A stretch of DNA of 64,000 nt from Litorilinea aerophila (GTDB taxonomy: Bacteria; Chloroflexota; Anaerolineae; Caldilineales; Caldilineaceae), in the NCBI RefSeq assembly GCF_006569185.2, contig NZ_VIGC02000015.1:1-64000 (forward strand). Direction: 5' to 3'. How positions within the stretch are numbered: the stretch's first letter is position 1; every line of letters begins with the position of its first letter. Position numbers and translations under genes: made by a program. The notes beneath the pieces were generated by a model. It was given only the letters and a program-made list of their open reading frames with translations. It was not told where the DNA came from and did not search any database. Below, piece by piece: positions 20,986 through 30,375 of this stretch.

Positions 20986-21918
20986 TCAGCCGGGCAGGAG
21001 AAAGGGCAGAATGCCCAGGACGACGTACAGGGCCAGAACCCACAGCGCCGAGATCAGGGGGACCTGCCGGGCCCGGGCGGTCACCGGCCGTTGCAGGAAG
21101 CGCCGGGCCGCGATGATGGCCCACACGCCCAACCCCGCCGCCACGCTCCCGGTCCATTCCACCATACCCACAGGGCGGGCCGCCGCCAGGGCGCAGAGTG
21201 CAGCCAGGGCCAGGGCCGCCAGCCAGGCCAGGGTGGCCTTCCGGCACCCCCACAGGGCTGTGTAAGTCTCCACGCCCGCTTCCTCGTCTGCTGGGGCGCG
21301 CACCTTGCGCCCCACCTCAAAGAGCACGCCGTTGAAAAAGCCCAGCGCCAGAAACCAGCCCAGGCCAGGGGGAGCGTTGCTCCCTCTCAGCCGCCAGTCC
21401 CAGGCCGTGAGAAAGAGGACGATCAGGGGCACGATCACCATGTGGGAGGCCAGATAGAGCCAGGGCCGAGCCCGCAGCCAGCGGTGGAGGCCGAACTCCC
21501 AGCGCATGGCGGCCATGTAGGCCCACACAGCGAGCAGAAAGGGCAGCAGGGCAGGACCCAGCCAGAGGGTGAGGCCCGCCTGGATCCCGGCCACCGTTAC
21601 CGCCAGGAGGGCCAGCTCTTCCAGGCGGATCAGGCCCCGGGGTACGGGGCGGTAGGGGCGATGGGCCTGGTCGTCGTGGAAGTCCTTGTACTCATCGGCC
21701 ACCCGTAGCTGGAAGAAAAAGCCCAGGGCACAGAAGGATGCCGCTGCCAGCGCCAGCCAGCCGGGCCAGGCCGCCTGTCCCCGGGCCCGGGCCGAAAATC
21801 CCAGGCTCCCCGCCGCCATGATGGTCACCAACAGGCCATGGCTCAAGAGGGGAAAGCGCTCTGCCTGGTAGATCCATAAGCGTCGCCACAGGGGTAGGAT
21901 CCGCCCATTCCGCACCAT
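20986..21918 (-). CDS. UbiA-family membrane prenyltransferase
   Basis: The 310-residue product has eight to nine hydrophobic helices and both Asp-rich motifs of UbiA prenyltransferases: DEYKDFHDDQAHRPYRPVPRG (about residues 60-80) and a second ADEEAGVETYT segment (about 180-190). The Y-R-P-V-P-R-G run is characteristic. Family members attach prenyl chains to aromatic or lipid acceptors (quinones, heme O, archaeal-type ethers, chlorophyll side chains); the acceptor here is not predictable. ATG 21918 is preceded by GGAGATAAGT. It is convergent with ctaG and lies alone. Confidence 0.8.
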   Translation of the reverse strand: MVRNGRILPLWRRLWIYQAERFPLLSHGLLVTIMAAGSLGFSARARGQAAWPGWLALAAASFCALGFFFQLRVADEYKDFHDDQAHRPYRPVPRGLIRLEELALLAVTVAGIQAGLTLWLGPALLPFLLAVWAYMAAMRWEFGLHRWLRARPWLYLASHMVIVPLIVLFLTAWDWRLRGSNAPPGLGWFLALGFFNGVLFEVGRKVRAPADEEAGVETYTALWGCRKATLAWLAALALAALCALAAARPVGMVEWTGSVAAGLGVWAIIAARRFLQRPVTARARQVPLISALWVLALYVVLGILPFLLPG

Positions 21919-21948
21919 ACTTATCTCCGCATCCATGCAAGATTCCAT

Positions 21949-22437
21949 TGAAGAAACCGCAGATTACCATCCTTGCATTTTATTTTCAGCCACAACGGGC
22001 GGGCACGGGGCCCTCGCTGTAGGCGCGGGCTGCCAGCCGTGCGGATGGGGTGCCACGGGGTAGGGCGGGTCTCTGGCCCGCCGGAGGTGACCGGATCGAC
22101 GGGTGCCGACGTCCGGGGGGAGGCCGCCCCTACCACGAACCGGCGCCCTTTCGCGATTGGCGACAGCGGGCGGGCAAGGCGGCCCGCGCCTACGCATCGA
22201 CTGCAAGGGTGGTGAATCTGGGTCATCCGTGTCATTTTGTCGTAGAGCCAGACAACAGAAAGCGGCCGCACACCGAGCTCCCCCCAGGGGTAGTTCGGCG
22301 TGCCGCCGCTACAGAATGCCACAACTGGCTGGCAGAGACAACCGGCTTACGGGTACAGTCCGGCGTCGATGCCTCAGCAGAAATTCAGTGGCACGGTCTC
22401 TGACGGAAACCGTCGATGAATTCCGGCCGGAATACCC
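21949..22437. repeat. Intergenic region made largely of palindromic repeats (family C and a degenerate family B copy)
   Basis: A family C element lies at 22060-22104 with the same GGATCGACGGG tail as the 12.4-kb copy. Around it are further GC-rich inverted pieces (for example GTAGGCGCGGGCTGCCAGCC near 22019). A degenerate family B piece starts near 22353 (TACAGTCCGGCGTC then GCAGAAATTC at 22378-22387). No gene was seen. Confidence 0.65.
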
Positions 22438-24738
22438 TCATCGTCGGACGATGGGCAGGTAGATGGCGTGACCCCGGTCCGCCGGAATGCCGGGCTGTTG
22501 CTCCGGATCCAGGCGGGTCGGGTTCAATGGCTCTACCAGGGTGGCCGGTACCTCGACGCAACCGGTATCGTCTTCCTGGGCCGCGCCCCCGCCATAGTTT
22601 CCAGGCGTCGAATCCTGGTCGTCACCGTCGTCGGCCTGGATCTCGGCGCAGTTCATCAGCGAGCGGCTGCCATCCACATCCGGCGCCACATGCAGGACGA
22701 TGGGGACGCTCACCGACTGTCCTGCCGGCACCAGGGGGACCAGGCGCTGGGGACGGCTTGGGTCCCCGGTCCAACCAGGATTCGCATCGGCGTGGAAGAC
22801 GAAATCTTCCGGCCGGACCCAGTCCGTCACCACGATGTCGTGGGCGTCCAGCTCGCCCTGGTTGGCAATCCGCAGGGTGAAGGTGACCGGATCCCCCGGC
22901 CGCAACACGGGCAGGATCTCGGGCAGCTGCTTCTCCAGGGCCAGGTCGTACACCTGTCGACGGTTCACAAAGGTGCAGGTCACCGTCTCGCCGGCGTCCA
23001 CCTGGATGGCATCGGGCGTACTGCCGTCGTCACAGGTGGCGTTGACCAAGACCCAGCCGGCCGGAGTCTGCTCTGCCACCTGGTAGGTGCCGGGCGCCAA
23101 CCCGCCAAAGGCCTGGGATTGGCCGCCGCCCAAGGTGAAGGGGCCAAAGCTGCCGGCGAAGCTGAACTGCCCCGTGCTGCCTTCCGGTTGAGTCTGCTTC
23201 ACCACCACCACCTTGCCCGGCAGAGGCTCCGCCGTCGGCGTGGGCGTCGGGCTCGGCTCCACCGTCGGCGTGGGCGTCGGGCTCGGCTCCACCGTCGGCG
23301 TGGGCGTCGGGCTCGGCTCCACCGTCGGCGTGGGCGTCGGGCTGGGCTCCACCGTCGGCGTCGGCGTCGGGCTCGGCTCCACCGTCGGCGTGGGCGTCGG
23401 GCTCGGCTCCGCCGTCGGCGTGGGCGTCGGGCTGGGCTCCGCCGTCGGCGTCGGCGTCGGGCTCGGCTCCACCGTCGGCGTGGGCGTCGGGCTCGGCTCC
23501 GCCGTCGGCGTCGGCGTCGGGCTGGGCTCCACCGTCGGCGTCGGCGTCGGGCTGGGCTCCACCGTCGGCGTGGGCGTCGGGCTGGGCTCCGCCGTCGGCG
23601 TGGGCGTCGGGCTGGGCTCCACCGTCGGCGTGGGCGTCGGACTCGGCTCCACCGTCGGCGTGGGCGTCGGGCTCGGCTCCACCGTCGGCGTGGGCGTCGG
23701 GCTGGGCTCCGCCGTCGGCGTGGGCGTCGGGCTGGGCTCCGCCGTCGGCGTGGGCGTCGGGCTGGGCTCCACCGTCGGCGTGGGCGTCGGGCTGGGCTCC
23801 GCCGTCGGCGTGGGCGTCGGGCTCGGCTCCGCCGTCGGCGTGGGCGTCGGGCTGGGCTCCACCGTCGGCGTGGGCGTCGGGCTGGGCTCCACCGTCGGTG
23901 TGGGCGTCGGGCTGGGCTCCGCCGTCGGCGTGGGCGTCGGGCTGGGCTCTACCGTCGGCGTCGGCGTCGGCGTCGGGCTGGGCTCCGCCGTCGGCGTGGG
24001 CGTCGGGCTGGGCTCCACCGTCGGCGTGGGCGTCGGGCTCGGCTCCACCGTCGGTGTGGGCGTCGGGCTGGGCTCCACCGTCGGCGTGGGTGTCGGGCTG
24101 GGCTCTACCGTCGGCGTGGGAGTAGGTTTCGGCGGTTTGGTGAAACAGAAGTTGATGTGGCTGATGCCCTTGTCTTCCGGCGCGTGGAGCCCCTCGTCGG
24201 CGGTGGCGCCCCCCTGGCCGGTGTAGTCGTACACCAGCGCGCCTTTGGCCTTGACGATCACCGCTGCCACCGGGAAGTCCGTCTGCCAGCGGAACTGGTT
24301 CTCTTCATCCCCATCCTTCCAGCCGGTGACGGTCACCTGCACCATCCCCACGCCGTCCAGGTGGTAGGTGCCGGTGAAGCTGCCGTCGTTGCTGGCGAAG
24401 GCCTCGTTGTTCATGTAGAGCCGCTCCGGCTCGATTTTAAAGTCCTCCAGATCCCCCAACCCCAGGTCATCACAGCGGGGATTCCCCGCCATTTGACGGG
24501 GCTCTGCCGCTTGCGCCGCGGGCACGGTCCCCAAGAAGACCAACAGCCCGGCGATCAGGAGGCCCATGGCCAGGCCGCGCCGCCAAAAACGATGCAGGCC
24601 CCGGCCAGCACGGCGGGAGGTTAATGTGGAGGTTGACCTTTTGTGCGGTCGTTTTGCCATATTTCCAAAAAATTTCGCCATATTCAAGAAAAAAGGATCC
24701 TTTGCGTCACTCCGCTGAACCTGCTGTTTACGCTTCAT
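22438..24738 (-). CDS. Secreted Pro/Thr-repeat protein with SpaA-like and DUF11-like domains and YLPIVRR C-terminus
   Basis: The 766-residue protein starts with a long basic region, then a hydrophobic segment (about 52-75) ending in AQA, which reads as a signal peptide. An N-terminal globular domain of about 130 residues has no family I recognise. Residues of about 207-510 are roughly 30 copies of a 10-residue unit [10 protein letters not shown] (Val or Ala at one site), an extended and probably O-glycosylated stalk. After it come a SpaA/prealbumin-type domain ([13 protein letters not shown] to TCTFVNRRQ) and a DUF11-type domain ([17 protein letters not shown]). The last residues are YLPIVRR, a C-terminal form that I associate with many Chloroflexota exported proteins. 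GGGAGG precedes ATG 24738. It is likely a surface adhesin or sheath component. Confidence 0.85.
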   Translation of the reverse strand: MKRKQQVQRSDAKDPFFLNMAKFFGNMAKRPHKRSTSTLTSRRAGRGLHRFWRRGLAMGLLIAGLLVFLGTVPAAQAAEPRQMAGNPRCDDLGLGDLEDFKIEPERLYMNNEAFASNDGSFTGTYHLDGVGMVQVTVTGWKDGDEENQFRWQTDFPVAAVIVKAKGALVYDYTGQGGATADEGLHAPEDKGISHINFCFTKPPKPTPTPTVEPSPTPTPTVEPSPTPTPTVEPSPTPTPTVEPSPTPTPTAEPSPTPTPTPTVEPSPTPTPTAEPSPTPTPTVEPSPTPTPTVEPSPTPTPTAEPSPTPTPTAEPSPTPTPTVEPSPTPTPTAEPSPTPTPTAEPSPTPTPTVEPSPTPTPTVEPSPTPTPTVEPSPTPTPTAEPSPTPTPTVEPSPTPTPTVEPSPTPTPTAEPSPTPTPTVEPSPTPTPTAEPSPTPTPTAEPSPTPTPTVEPSPTPTPTVEPSPTPTPTVEPSPTPTPTVEPSPTPTPTVEPSPTPTPTAEPLPGKVVVVKQTQPEGSTGQFSFAGSFGPFTLGGGQSQAFGGLAPGTYQVAEQTPAGWVLVNATCDDGSTPDAIQVDAGETVTCTFVNRRQVYDLALEKQLPEILPVLRPGDPVTFTLRIANQGELDAHDIVVTDWVRPEDFVFHADANPGWTGDPSRPQRLVPLVPAGQSVSVPIVLHVAPDVDGSRSLMNCAEIQADDGDDQDSTPGNYGGGAAQEDDTGCVEVPATLVEPLNPTRLDPEQQPGIPADRGHAIYLPIVRR
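23222..24130. repeat. 30-bp in-frame tandem repeat, about 30 copies
   Basis: The period is 30 bp (10 codons) throughout, with one 36-bp unit near 23949-23984 that contains an extra TCGGCG. Variation is limited to a few positions, chiefly a C/T change that alternates Val and Ala codons and a C/G third-position change (CTCGGC or CTGGGC). This uniformity implies recent expansion and likely length variation between strains. Confidence 0.95.
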
Positions 24739-25193
24739 GTGCGACCTCCCTTTCCCACCAAGATGTCCCCTGCCCCAGGAAGTCGTCTAATCAACGGGGC
24801 AATATCCTTGCACCGCCCTTACATCATAGCGAGTTTTGTTGATTATGAACCTGTCACTTGCCTGTCACATGGCCACAAATTGAACGCCCCCTGCCGAATT
24901 TACGCGCTGGCCCCCCTTTCAGGTTGGCAGCGCCTGGAGCCGCGCCAGCCAATGTGGATGCCGCCCGGATGTTTTTTCCCATTGCCAGCGGCTCCAAGAG
25001 GGGGTATAATGATGGTTAAATCTCTTAACTTGTTGTCACAATTTTTGGGCGCTTGTCATTTTTCGACTGTATTGGCGTGTTTTTGACGGAAATTCCTGAC
25101 CGAGGGGGGATTTTCACCGGATATCCATTGGGGATCCATCCGGTTTCTCGGGTCCAAACGAGGGTGCATATTCAGGGAGAGGGCGAGGAGCCA
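24739..25193. other. Divergent intergenic region upstream of rel
   Basis: The region separates the repeat protein gene and rel. It is AT-richer than its surroundings and carries the rel promoter (24982-25010). The part from 24800 to 24870 has short direct repeats (CCTGTCACTTG then CCTGTCACATG) that could be operator half sites for the divergent gene. No gene was seen. Confidence 0.5.
24982..25010 (+). promoter_or_regulatory. Sigma-70-like promoter of rel
   Basis: TTGCCA (24982-24987) and a perfect TATAAT (25005-25010) are spaced by 17 bases. The transcript would have a leader of about 175 nt before the rel start at 25194. Confidence 0.75.
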
Positions 25194-27821
25194 ATGTTTG
25201 TCAAGATGGATAGCCAGGCCAACGGGACACAACCTGCCAGGCCAACCACAGAAAACGCTCCAGCGTCGAGCGGCGAGCCCGACGATAGGACCGAACAACC
25301 CATTCGCCCCGAAACCGGTGTGGCCGAAGAGGGGCAGGCAGAACTGACGGTGGATACGGAGCTGCGGGGCGACCCGAGCGTCCAGGTCTACATCAACGGA
25401 GCTGCCCAGTTTGTTTCCTTTGACGAGGGCCGTCCTGGCCGGGATGACGCGCCCCAATCCACGTCCGCCCTGGAAAGAGCCAAGCCAGAACCACAGCCAC
25501 AGGCACCGCCCGCCGTCCAGCAGGAGGCGGGGCGGCCTGCCACGCCGTTGCTGGCCGCGCTGCAAAAGTTGCCGCCGCTCCCCACCGCCGACCGTAAGGG
25601 GACTATCCAGATCCAGCCCACGCCCGAGGAGCTCCAGGCCATGGAGAACCTGCTCCAGCGGGTGCCCGCCAGCTTCACCCCGGCCGATCGGGAGCTGCTC
25701 TTGCGGGCCTACCTGGTGGCCAGCTATGCCCACCGGGAACAGCGACGGCATAGCGGTGAACCCTACGTCCTCCACCCCATCGCGGTGGCCACCATCCTGG
25801 CCGAGCTGCGGCTGGATGTGGACACCCTGGCCGCGGGGCTCCTCCACGACGTGGTGGAGGATACCCAGTTCGATTTGGCCTACCTGCGGGAGTACTTCGG
25901 TGGGGACATTGCCAACCTGGTGGATGGCGTCACCAAGCTGAAGCGCATCAATGAGCTGAGCAATGCCCAACAGGGCATCGCCGACGCCAAGGCCGAATCC
26001 CTGCGCAAGATGTTCCTGGCCATGGTGGACGACGTGCGGGTGGTGATCATCAAGCTGGCCGACCGCCTCCACAACATGCGCACCCTGGGCAGCCAGAAAA
26101 AACACAAACAGAAGCGCATTGCCCGGGAAACCCTGGACATCTTCGCGCCCCTGGCCAACCGCCTGGGCATCTGGCAGATCAAATGGGAGCTGGAGGACTT
26201 GAGCTTCCGCTACCTGGAGCCCAACACCTACCGGGAGCTGGCCAAGGCCATGCAGCAGAAGCGGGAAGAGCGGGAAAAGTGGGTGGCCCGGATCAAGCGA
26301 GAGCTGGAGGAGCTCCTGGCCAAGGCCGGCATTCCCGCCGAGGTCAGCGGCCGGCCCAAACATATTTACAGCATCTACCGCAAGATGAAGCGCAAGGACG
26401 TGGATTTCGACCAGATTTACGACATCCACGGCTTTCGCATCATCGTGGAGACGGAGGCCCAGTGTTACGCAGCCCTGGGCGTAGTCCACAGCAACTACCG
26501 GCCCATCCCTGGGGAATTCGACGACTACATCGCCAACCCCAAAGACAACATGTACCGCAGCCTCCACACCGCGGTGTTGAGTAAGCGCAGCGGCAAGCCC
26601 ATGGAGATCCAGATCCGCACCCGGGAGATGCACGAGATCGCGGAATACGGCATCGCCGCCCACTGGCAGTACAAGGAGCAGAAAAAGCACGACGCCCGCT
26701 TCCAGGAGAAGATCGCCTGGCTGCGCCAGCTCATGGAATGGCGCCAGGAGGTCACCGACGCCCGGGAATTCGTGGACGGCATGAAGACCGACGTCTTCAA
26801 CGACCGGGTCTACGTCTTCACCCCCCAGGGAGACGTGATCGACCTGCCGGCCGGCTCCACGCCCATCGACTTTGCCTACGCCATCCACACGGAACTGGGC
26901 CACCGCTGCCGGGGGGCCAACATCCGGGGGCGTCTGGTTCCCCTGGACTACAAGCTCCAGAATGGCGACCAGGTGACCATCATCGCGGCCAAACGGGGCG
27001 GCCCCAGTCGGGACTGGCTCAACCCCAACCTGGAGTATGTGGCCACCCAGCGGGCCCGCAGCAAGATCCGGGCCTGGCTGCGCAAACAGGGCCGGGAAGA
27101 GAACATCCAGCGCGGGCGGCAGATGCTGGAAAAGGAGATGAAGCGGCTGGCCATCAACGAAAGTTTTGAGAGCATGGCCAAGCTCTTCAACTACGACAAG
27201 GTGGATGACTTCCTGGCCGCCATCGGCTATGGGGACATCAACTCCCAGCATCTGGCCCAGAAGGTGCTGGAGAAGGAACGCCGGGAGCGGGAACGGGCTC
27301 GCTGGGAAGAGCTGGAACGAGAGGGCGGCGAAAAAGGGGCCGAGGGTCGACGCCGCAGCTCCGCCACCGACGGCTTTCGAGTCCAGGGCGTGGAGGGACT
27401 GCTCACCCACCTGGGCCGCTGCTGCAACCCCGTCCCAGGCGACGCCATCGTGGGCTACGTCACCAAAGGGCGGGGCGTGACCATCCACCGCACCGTCTGC
27501 CCCAACGTAGCCAACATCGTGCGTCGTGGCCAGGAGAACCGCCTGATCGATGTGCAGTGGGCAGCCGATCCAGAGGCCACCTTCCCCGTCAGCATCCAGG
27601 TCAGCGCCTATGACCGCTCTGGGCTCATGCGGGACGTGGCAGCCCTGGTGGCGGACGAACACATCAACATGATCAGCGTGGAGGCGGTCACCGGCCAGAA
27701 GGACAACCTGGCGGTCATCAACGCCACCCTGGAAATTCGGGACGCCGCCCAACTGACCCGCATCTTGACCAAGATCGACCGCCTGCCCAATGTGGTGGAG
27801 GCCAGGCGCAAGGTGAGCTGA
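25194..27821 (+). CDS. rel: Rel/SpoT-family (p)ppGpp synthetase/hydrolase
   Basis: The 875-residue protein has the long RSH order: a low-complexity N-terminal extension of about 150 residues, an HD hydrolase domain (YVLHPIAVA, then LLHDVVED with His218-Asp219, and [10 protein letters not shown]), a synthetase domain ([23 protein letters not shown]), a TGS domain ([20 protein letters not shown]), a zinc-finger-like CCNPVPGD region and a C-terminal ACT domain ([18 protein letters not shown]). The hydrolase residues are intact, so it is predicted to make and degrade the alarmone. The synthetase loop reads [11 protein letters not shown] (EFDD 441-444), the form seen in synthetase-only RelA rather than the RxKD of typical bifunctional enzymes. 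The start at 25194 is chosen for GGCGAGGAG just upstream; frames extending further 5' run through the leader. Confidence 0.93.
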   Translation: MFVKMDSQANGTQPARPTTENAPASSGEPDDRTEQPIRPETGVAEEGQAELTVDTELRGDPSVQVYINGAAQFVSFDEGRPGRDDAPQSTSALERAKPEPQPQAPPAVQQEAGRPATPLLAALQKLPPLPTADRKGTIQIQPTPEELQAMENLLQRVPASFTPADRELLLRAYLVASYAHREQRRHSGEPYVLHPIAVATILAELRLDVDTLAAGLLHDVVEDTQFDLAYLREYFGGDIANLVDGVTKLKRINELSNAQQGIADAKAESLRKMFLAMVDDVRVVIIKLADRLHNMRTLGSQKKHKQKRIARETLDIFAPLANRLGIWQIKWELEDLSFRYLEPNTYRELAKAMQQKREEREKWVARIKRELEELLAKAGIPAEVSGRPKHIYSIYRKMKRKDVDFDQIYDIHGFRIIVETEAQCYAALGVVHSNYRPIPGEFDDYIANPKDNMYRSLHTAVLSKRSGKPMEIQIRTREMHEIAEYGIAAHWQYKEQKKHDARFQEKIAWLRQLMEWRQEVTDAREFVDGMKTDVFNDRVYVFTPQGDVIDLPAGSTPIDFAYAIHTELGHRCRGANIRGRLVPLDYKLQNGDQVTIIAAKRGGPSRDWLNPNLEYVATQRARSKIRAWLRKQGREENIQRGRQMLEKEMKRLAINESFESMAKLFNYDKVDDFLAAIGYGDINSQHLAQKVLEKERRERERARWEELEREGGEKGAEGRRRSSATDGFRVQGVEGLLTHLGRCCNPVPGDAIVGYVTKGRGVTIHRTVCPNVANIVRRGQENRLIDVQWAADPEATFPVSIQVSAYDRSGLMRDVAALVADEHINMISVEAVTGQKDNLAVINATLEIRDAAQLTRILTKIDRLPNVVEARRKVS

Positions 27822-27851
27822 CCCATCCGGCTCCGCCCCGGGCGGCGAACT

Positions 27852-28700
27852 TCAACCGCCCGAGGCCTCCCCCGGGGCAGGCAAAATCAGCCGGTAGCCC
27901 ACGCCGCGCACCGTCTTCAGGTAGATGGGGTTGGAGGGGTCGGGCTCGATGCATTCCCGCAGCCAGCGGATATGTACGTCCAGGGTCCGGGTATCCTCCA
28001 TGTACGAGGTGTTCCAGATGGCCTCCATGATCTCCTGGCGACGGACCACCCCATTTCGATGCAACATCAAAAACTGGAGCAGGGCACACTGCTTGGGCGT
28101 CATGTGGTGCTGGCCGTGGGGTGTGAAGACTGTACGGGTGGCCACGTTGAGGCGGATGGGGCCATGCTCCAACACGTGGCTGGCGTATTGATTCTGGATC
28201 TGGCGGATGGCGGCCAGCACCTCTGCATGGTCCAGGGGGACCTGGATGAAGCCGTCAAAGTGGACGTTTCCCACTGGCCGGGCTGGCCCCACGGCGAAGA
28301 TGGCAGCCGTGGGTAGCCGATAGCGGACCATCTCACAGAAGCGGCCCCGGCTGTTGGGCCTGGCATCAACCGTCACCAGCAGCACCTTGGGCGGCCGCGT
28401 CCGGATCAGGTGCAGGGCCGCCTTCTGGTTGGTCACAGCCGTGAACTCGATGGGTTCTAAGCACCAGGGCGTCTCGCCACCGGCTGGCTCCCCATCATCT
28501 GGCCCCTCAGTGGCCGGCTCCGCCGTCCTCGCGAACAGCGCGGCCAGTTCATCCACCACCCGATTCTGGCGGCCCACATACAACACCCGAATGACACCGG
28601 GCAGGGTCGATTGGCGTCCATCGGCCGAAATCCGGGCATTTGCCAAAGATCCTCCCGGCCGATCCGCAGAGGCGTTGGAATCCGCTGTCTGGTCCGTCAT
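27852..28700 (-). CDS. OmpR-type winged-helix regulator with degenerate receiver domain
   Basis: The C-terminal 100 residues (about 180-275) form a clear trans_reg_C winged helix: LTPKQCALLQFLMLHRNGVV, the IWNTSYMEDTRTLDVHIRWLR recognition region, and VRGVGYRLI. The N-terminal half resembles a receiver domain in pattern (VIRVLYVGRQNRVVDEL) but the phospho-acceptor region reads LLVTVDARPNS and the usual Lys of the LTKPF motif is replaced (GFIQVPLD). It may thus act without phosphorylation, as atypical regulators do. No histidine kinase is adjacent. It is convergent with rel, whose stop is about 30 bp away, and divergent from the glutamine-synthetase-like gene. Confidence 0.85.
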   Translation of the reverse strand: MTDQTADSNASADRPGGSLANARISADGRQSTLPGVIRVLYVGRQNRVVDELAALFARTAEPATEGPDDGEPAGGETPWCLEPIEFTAVTNQKAALHLIRTRPPKVLLVTVDARPNSRGRFCEMVRYRLPTAAIFAVGPARPVGNVHFDGFIQVPLDHAEVLAAIRQIQNQYASHVLEHGPIRLNVATRTVFTPHGQHHMTPKQCALLQFLMLHRNGVVRRQEIMEAIWNTSYMEDTRTLDVHIRWLRECIEPDPSNPIYLKTVRGVGYRLILPAPGEASGG

Positions 28701-28744
28701 GCTCGCTGTTGCTCAACTGGAGGTGCGCTGGAAGTGGTCTCCCC

Positions 28745-28773
28745 ATTATACTGGAGATGGTCCTGGGCTGCAA
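28745..28773 (-). promoter_or_regulatory. Sigma-70-like promoter of the winged-helix regulator
   Basis: On the minus strand TTGCAG (28773-28768) and a perfect TATAAT (28750-28745) are 17 bases apart, about 45 bp upstream of the regulator start. The remaining 28774-28945 region must hold the divergent promoter of the glutamine-synthetase-like gene, which I could not pinpoint. Confidence 0.7.
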
Positions 28774-28945
28774 TGGTCATTTGATTTGTGATTTGCCGCG
28801 CCATTTGCCTGGATTTCGTCCCCACGACCCGGGCCAGGGAGCCAGGGTGGGGGGGCAACCTGATCGGGCGCGCTGACGAACTTCCATTTTCCCACAGCAG
28901 CCGCGAACCGACAAACTGTTCAACCCAGTCCACAGGAAGCCAACC

Positions 28946-30325
28946 GTGACAGAGATAACCGGAATGTTAACCCTGGAGCAGCTGGCGGAACTGGTCCAGG
29001 CTGGAAGCGTCGACACCGTAATCGTGGCCTTCAGCGACCTCTACGGTCGTTTCATGGGCAAGCGCTTCGACGCTGAGTTTTTCCTGGAGGAAGTCAGCCA
29101 GCACGGCACCCATGGCTGCGACTATCTCCTGACGGTGGACATGGAGATGGAGCCGGTCCCCGGCTACCAGTACGCCAACTGGGAGAAGGGCTACGGCGAT
29201 TTTCATCTGGTGCCCGATCTCCAGACGCTACGGCTGGCCAGCTGGCTGGACCGCACGGCCCTGGTGATCTGCGATGTGGAGGATGAAGCGAGCCATCAGC
29301 AGGTCTCCCTGGCGCCCCGCACCCTCCTGCGCCGCCAGGTGGAACGGGCAGAAGCCCTGGGCTACACCGCCTACGGGGCCTCGGAACTGGAATACTACCT
29401 CTTCCGCCTCTCCTACCGGGAAGCGGCCCGTCGGGGCTACCGGGACCTGGACGCAGCCGGCTGGTACATCGAGGACTATCACATCCTCCAGGGCAGCCGG
29501 GTGGAGGCCTTCACCGCTGCGGTGCGACGTCACCTGAAGCGATCCGGTGTGCCAGTCGAAAATTCCAAGGGCGAGTGGGGCCTGGGCCAGCACGAGCTGA
29601 ACATCCGCTACAGCCCCGTCCTCACCATGGCCGACCGCCACGCCCTCTACAAGCAGTGCCTCAAAGAGGTGGCGGACCAGATGGGCCTGAGCGTCACCTT
29701 CATGGCCAAATTTGCCGAAGGCCAGGCCGGCTCCAGTTGCCATCTCCACCTGAGCCTCTGGCAGGACGGCACCAATGCCTTTGCTGGCGGTGAAACCTTC
29801 GGCCCCGTCCAGGCCTCGCCCCTGTTCCGCTGGTTCCTGGGAGGCTGGATCCACTATCTGCCAGAGCTGATGGTCTTCTACGCGCCTACGGTTAACGCCT
29901 ACAAACGCTACCAGGCCGGATCCTGGGCGCCTACCCGGCTGGCCTGGAGTTACGACAACCGTACTGCCGGCTTCCGGGTGGTGGGCCGGGGCCAGAGCCT
30001 GCGCATCGAATGCCGGGTCCCCGGCGCGGACTGCAACCCCTACCTGGCCTACAGCGCGTCCCTGGCTGCCGGGCTGGAGGGCATCGCCCAACAGATCGAA
30101 CCGCCGGCCCCCTTTGCCGGTGACGTCTACGCCGCCCGGCACCTTCCCCACGTGCCCCGCAGCCTGGGAGAAGCCACCGACCTCTTCGAGCAGAGCGAAT
30201 TTGTCCGCCGGGTGCTGGGTGAGGAGGTGGTGGAGCACTACACCCATTTCTTTCGGGTGGAACAGGCCGCCTACGACCGGGCCGTGACCGACTGGGAACG
30301 GCGGCGATATTTCGAACGAATCTAA
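28946..30325 (+). CDS. Glutamine synthetase family ligase (gamma-glutamyl-amine/polyamine ligase-like)
   Basis: The 459-residue protein shows the catalytic features of type I glutamine synthetases: SELEYYLF and GLGQHELNI carry metal-binding glutamates, SSCHLHLSLWQDG corresponds to the ammonia/glutamate site histidine region, PTVNAYKRY and RVVGRGQSLRIECRVPGADCNPYLAY form the ATP/glutamate part. The C-terminal adenylylation site region of housekeeping GlnA is not evident. Together with the SDR neighbour 50 bp downstream, this points to a catabolic ligase of the PuuA/GlnA3 type that glutamylates an amine, rather than ammonia assimilation. Start is GTG 28946 with AGGAAG upstream. Confidence 0.8.
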   Translation: MTEITGMLTLEQLAELVQAGSVDTVIVAFSDLYGRFMGKRFDAEFFLEEVSQHGTHGCDYLLTVDMEMEPVPGYQYANWEKGYGDFHLVPDLQTLRLASWLDRTALVICDVEDEASHQQVSLAPRTLLRRQVERAEALGYTAYGASELEYYLFRLSYREAARRGYRDLDAAGWYIEDYHILQGSRVEAFTAAVRRHLKRSGVPVENSKGEWGLGQHELNIRYSPVLTMADRHALYKQCLKEVADQMGLSVTFMAKFAEGQAGSSCHLHLSLWQDGTNAFAGGETFGPVQASPLFRWFLGGWIHYLPELMVFYAPTVNAYKRYQAGSWAPTRLAWSYDNRTAGFRVVGRGQSLRIECRVPGADCNPYLAYSASLAAGLEGIAQQIEPPAPFAGDVYAARHLPHVPRSLGEATDLFEQSEFVRRVLGEEVVEHYTHFFRVEQAAYDRAVTDWERRRYFERI

Positions 30326-30375
30326 AACGAATCTAAAACCTGTGGTACGCACCCATCAATGGCAGGAGTCAACCC

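Noticed and set aside
23222-24130. Thirty regular repeats of 30 bp as a CRISPR candidate
   Set aside because: There are no unique spacers and the repeat codes in frame for a secreted protein stalk.
22468-24624. Arg/Gly-rich open frames on the plus strand through the 30-bp repeats
   Set aside because: They are shadows of the Pro/Thr repeat on the other strand, which has a signal peptide and recognisable end domains.
25056-27752. An 898-codon open frame antisense to rel
   Set aside because: Its composition (Gln, His, Val, Gly-rich) is typical of antisense frames in GC-rich DNA, and the plus strand codes for Rel with all domains.
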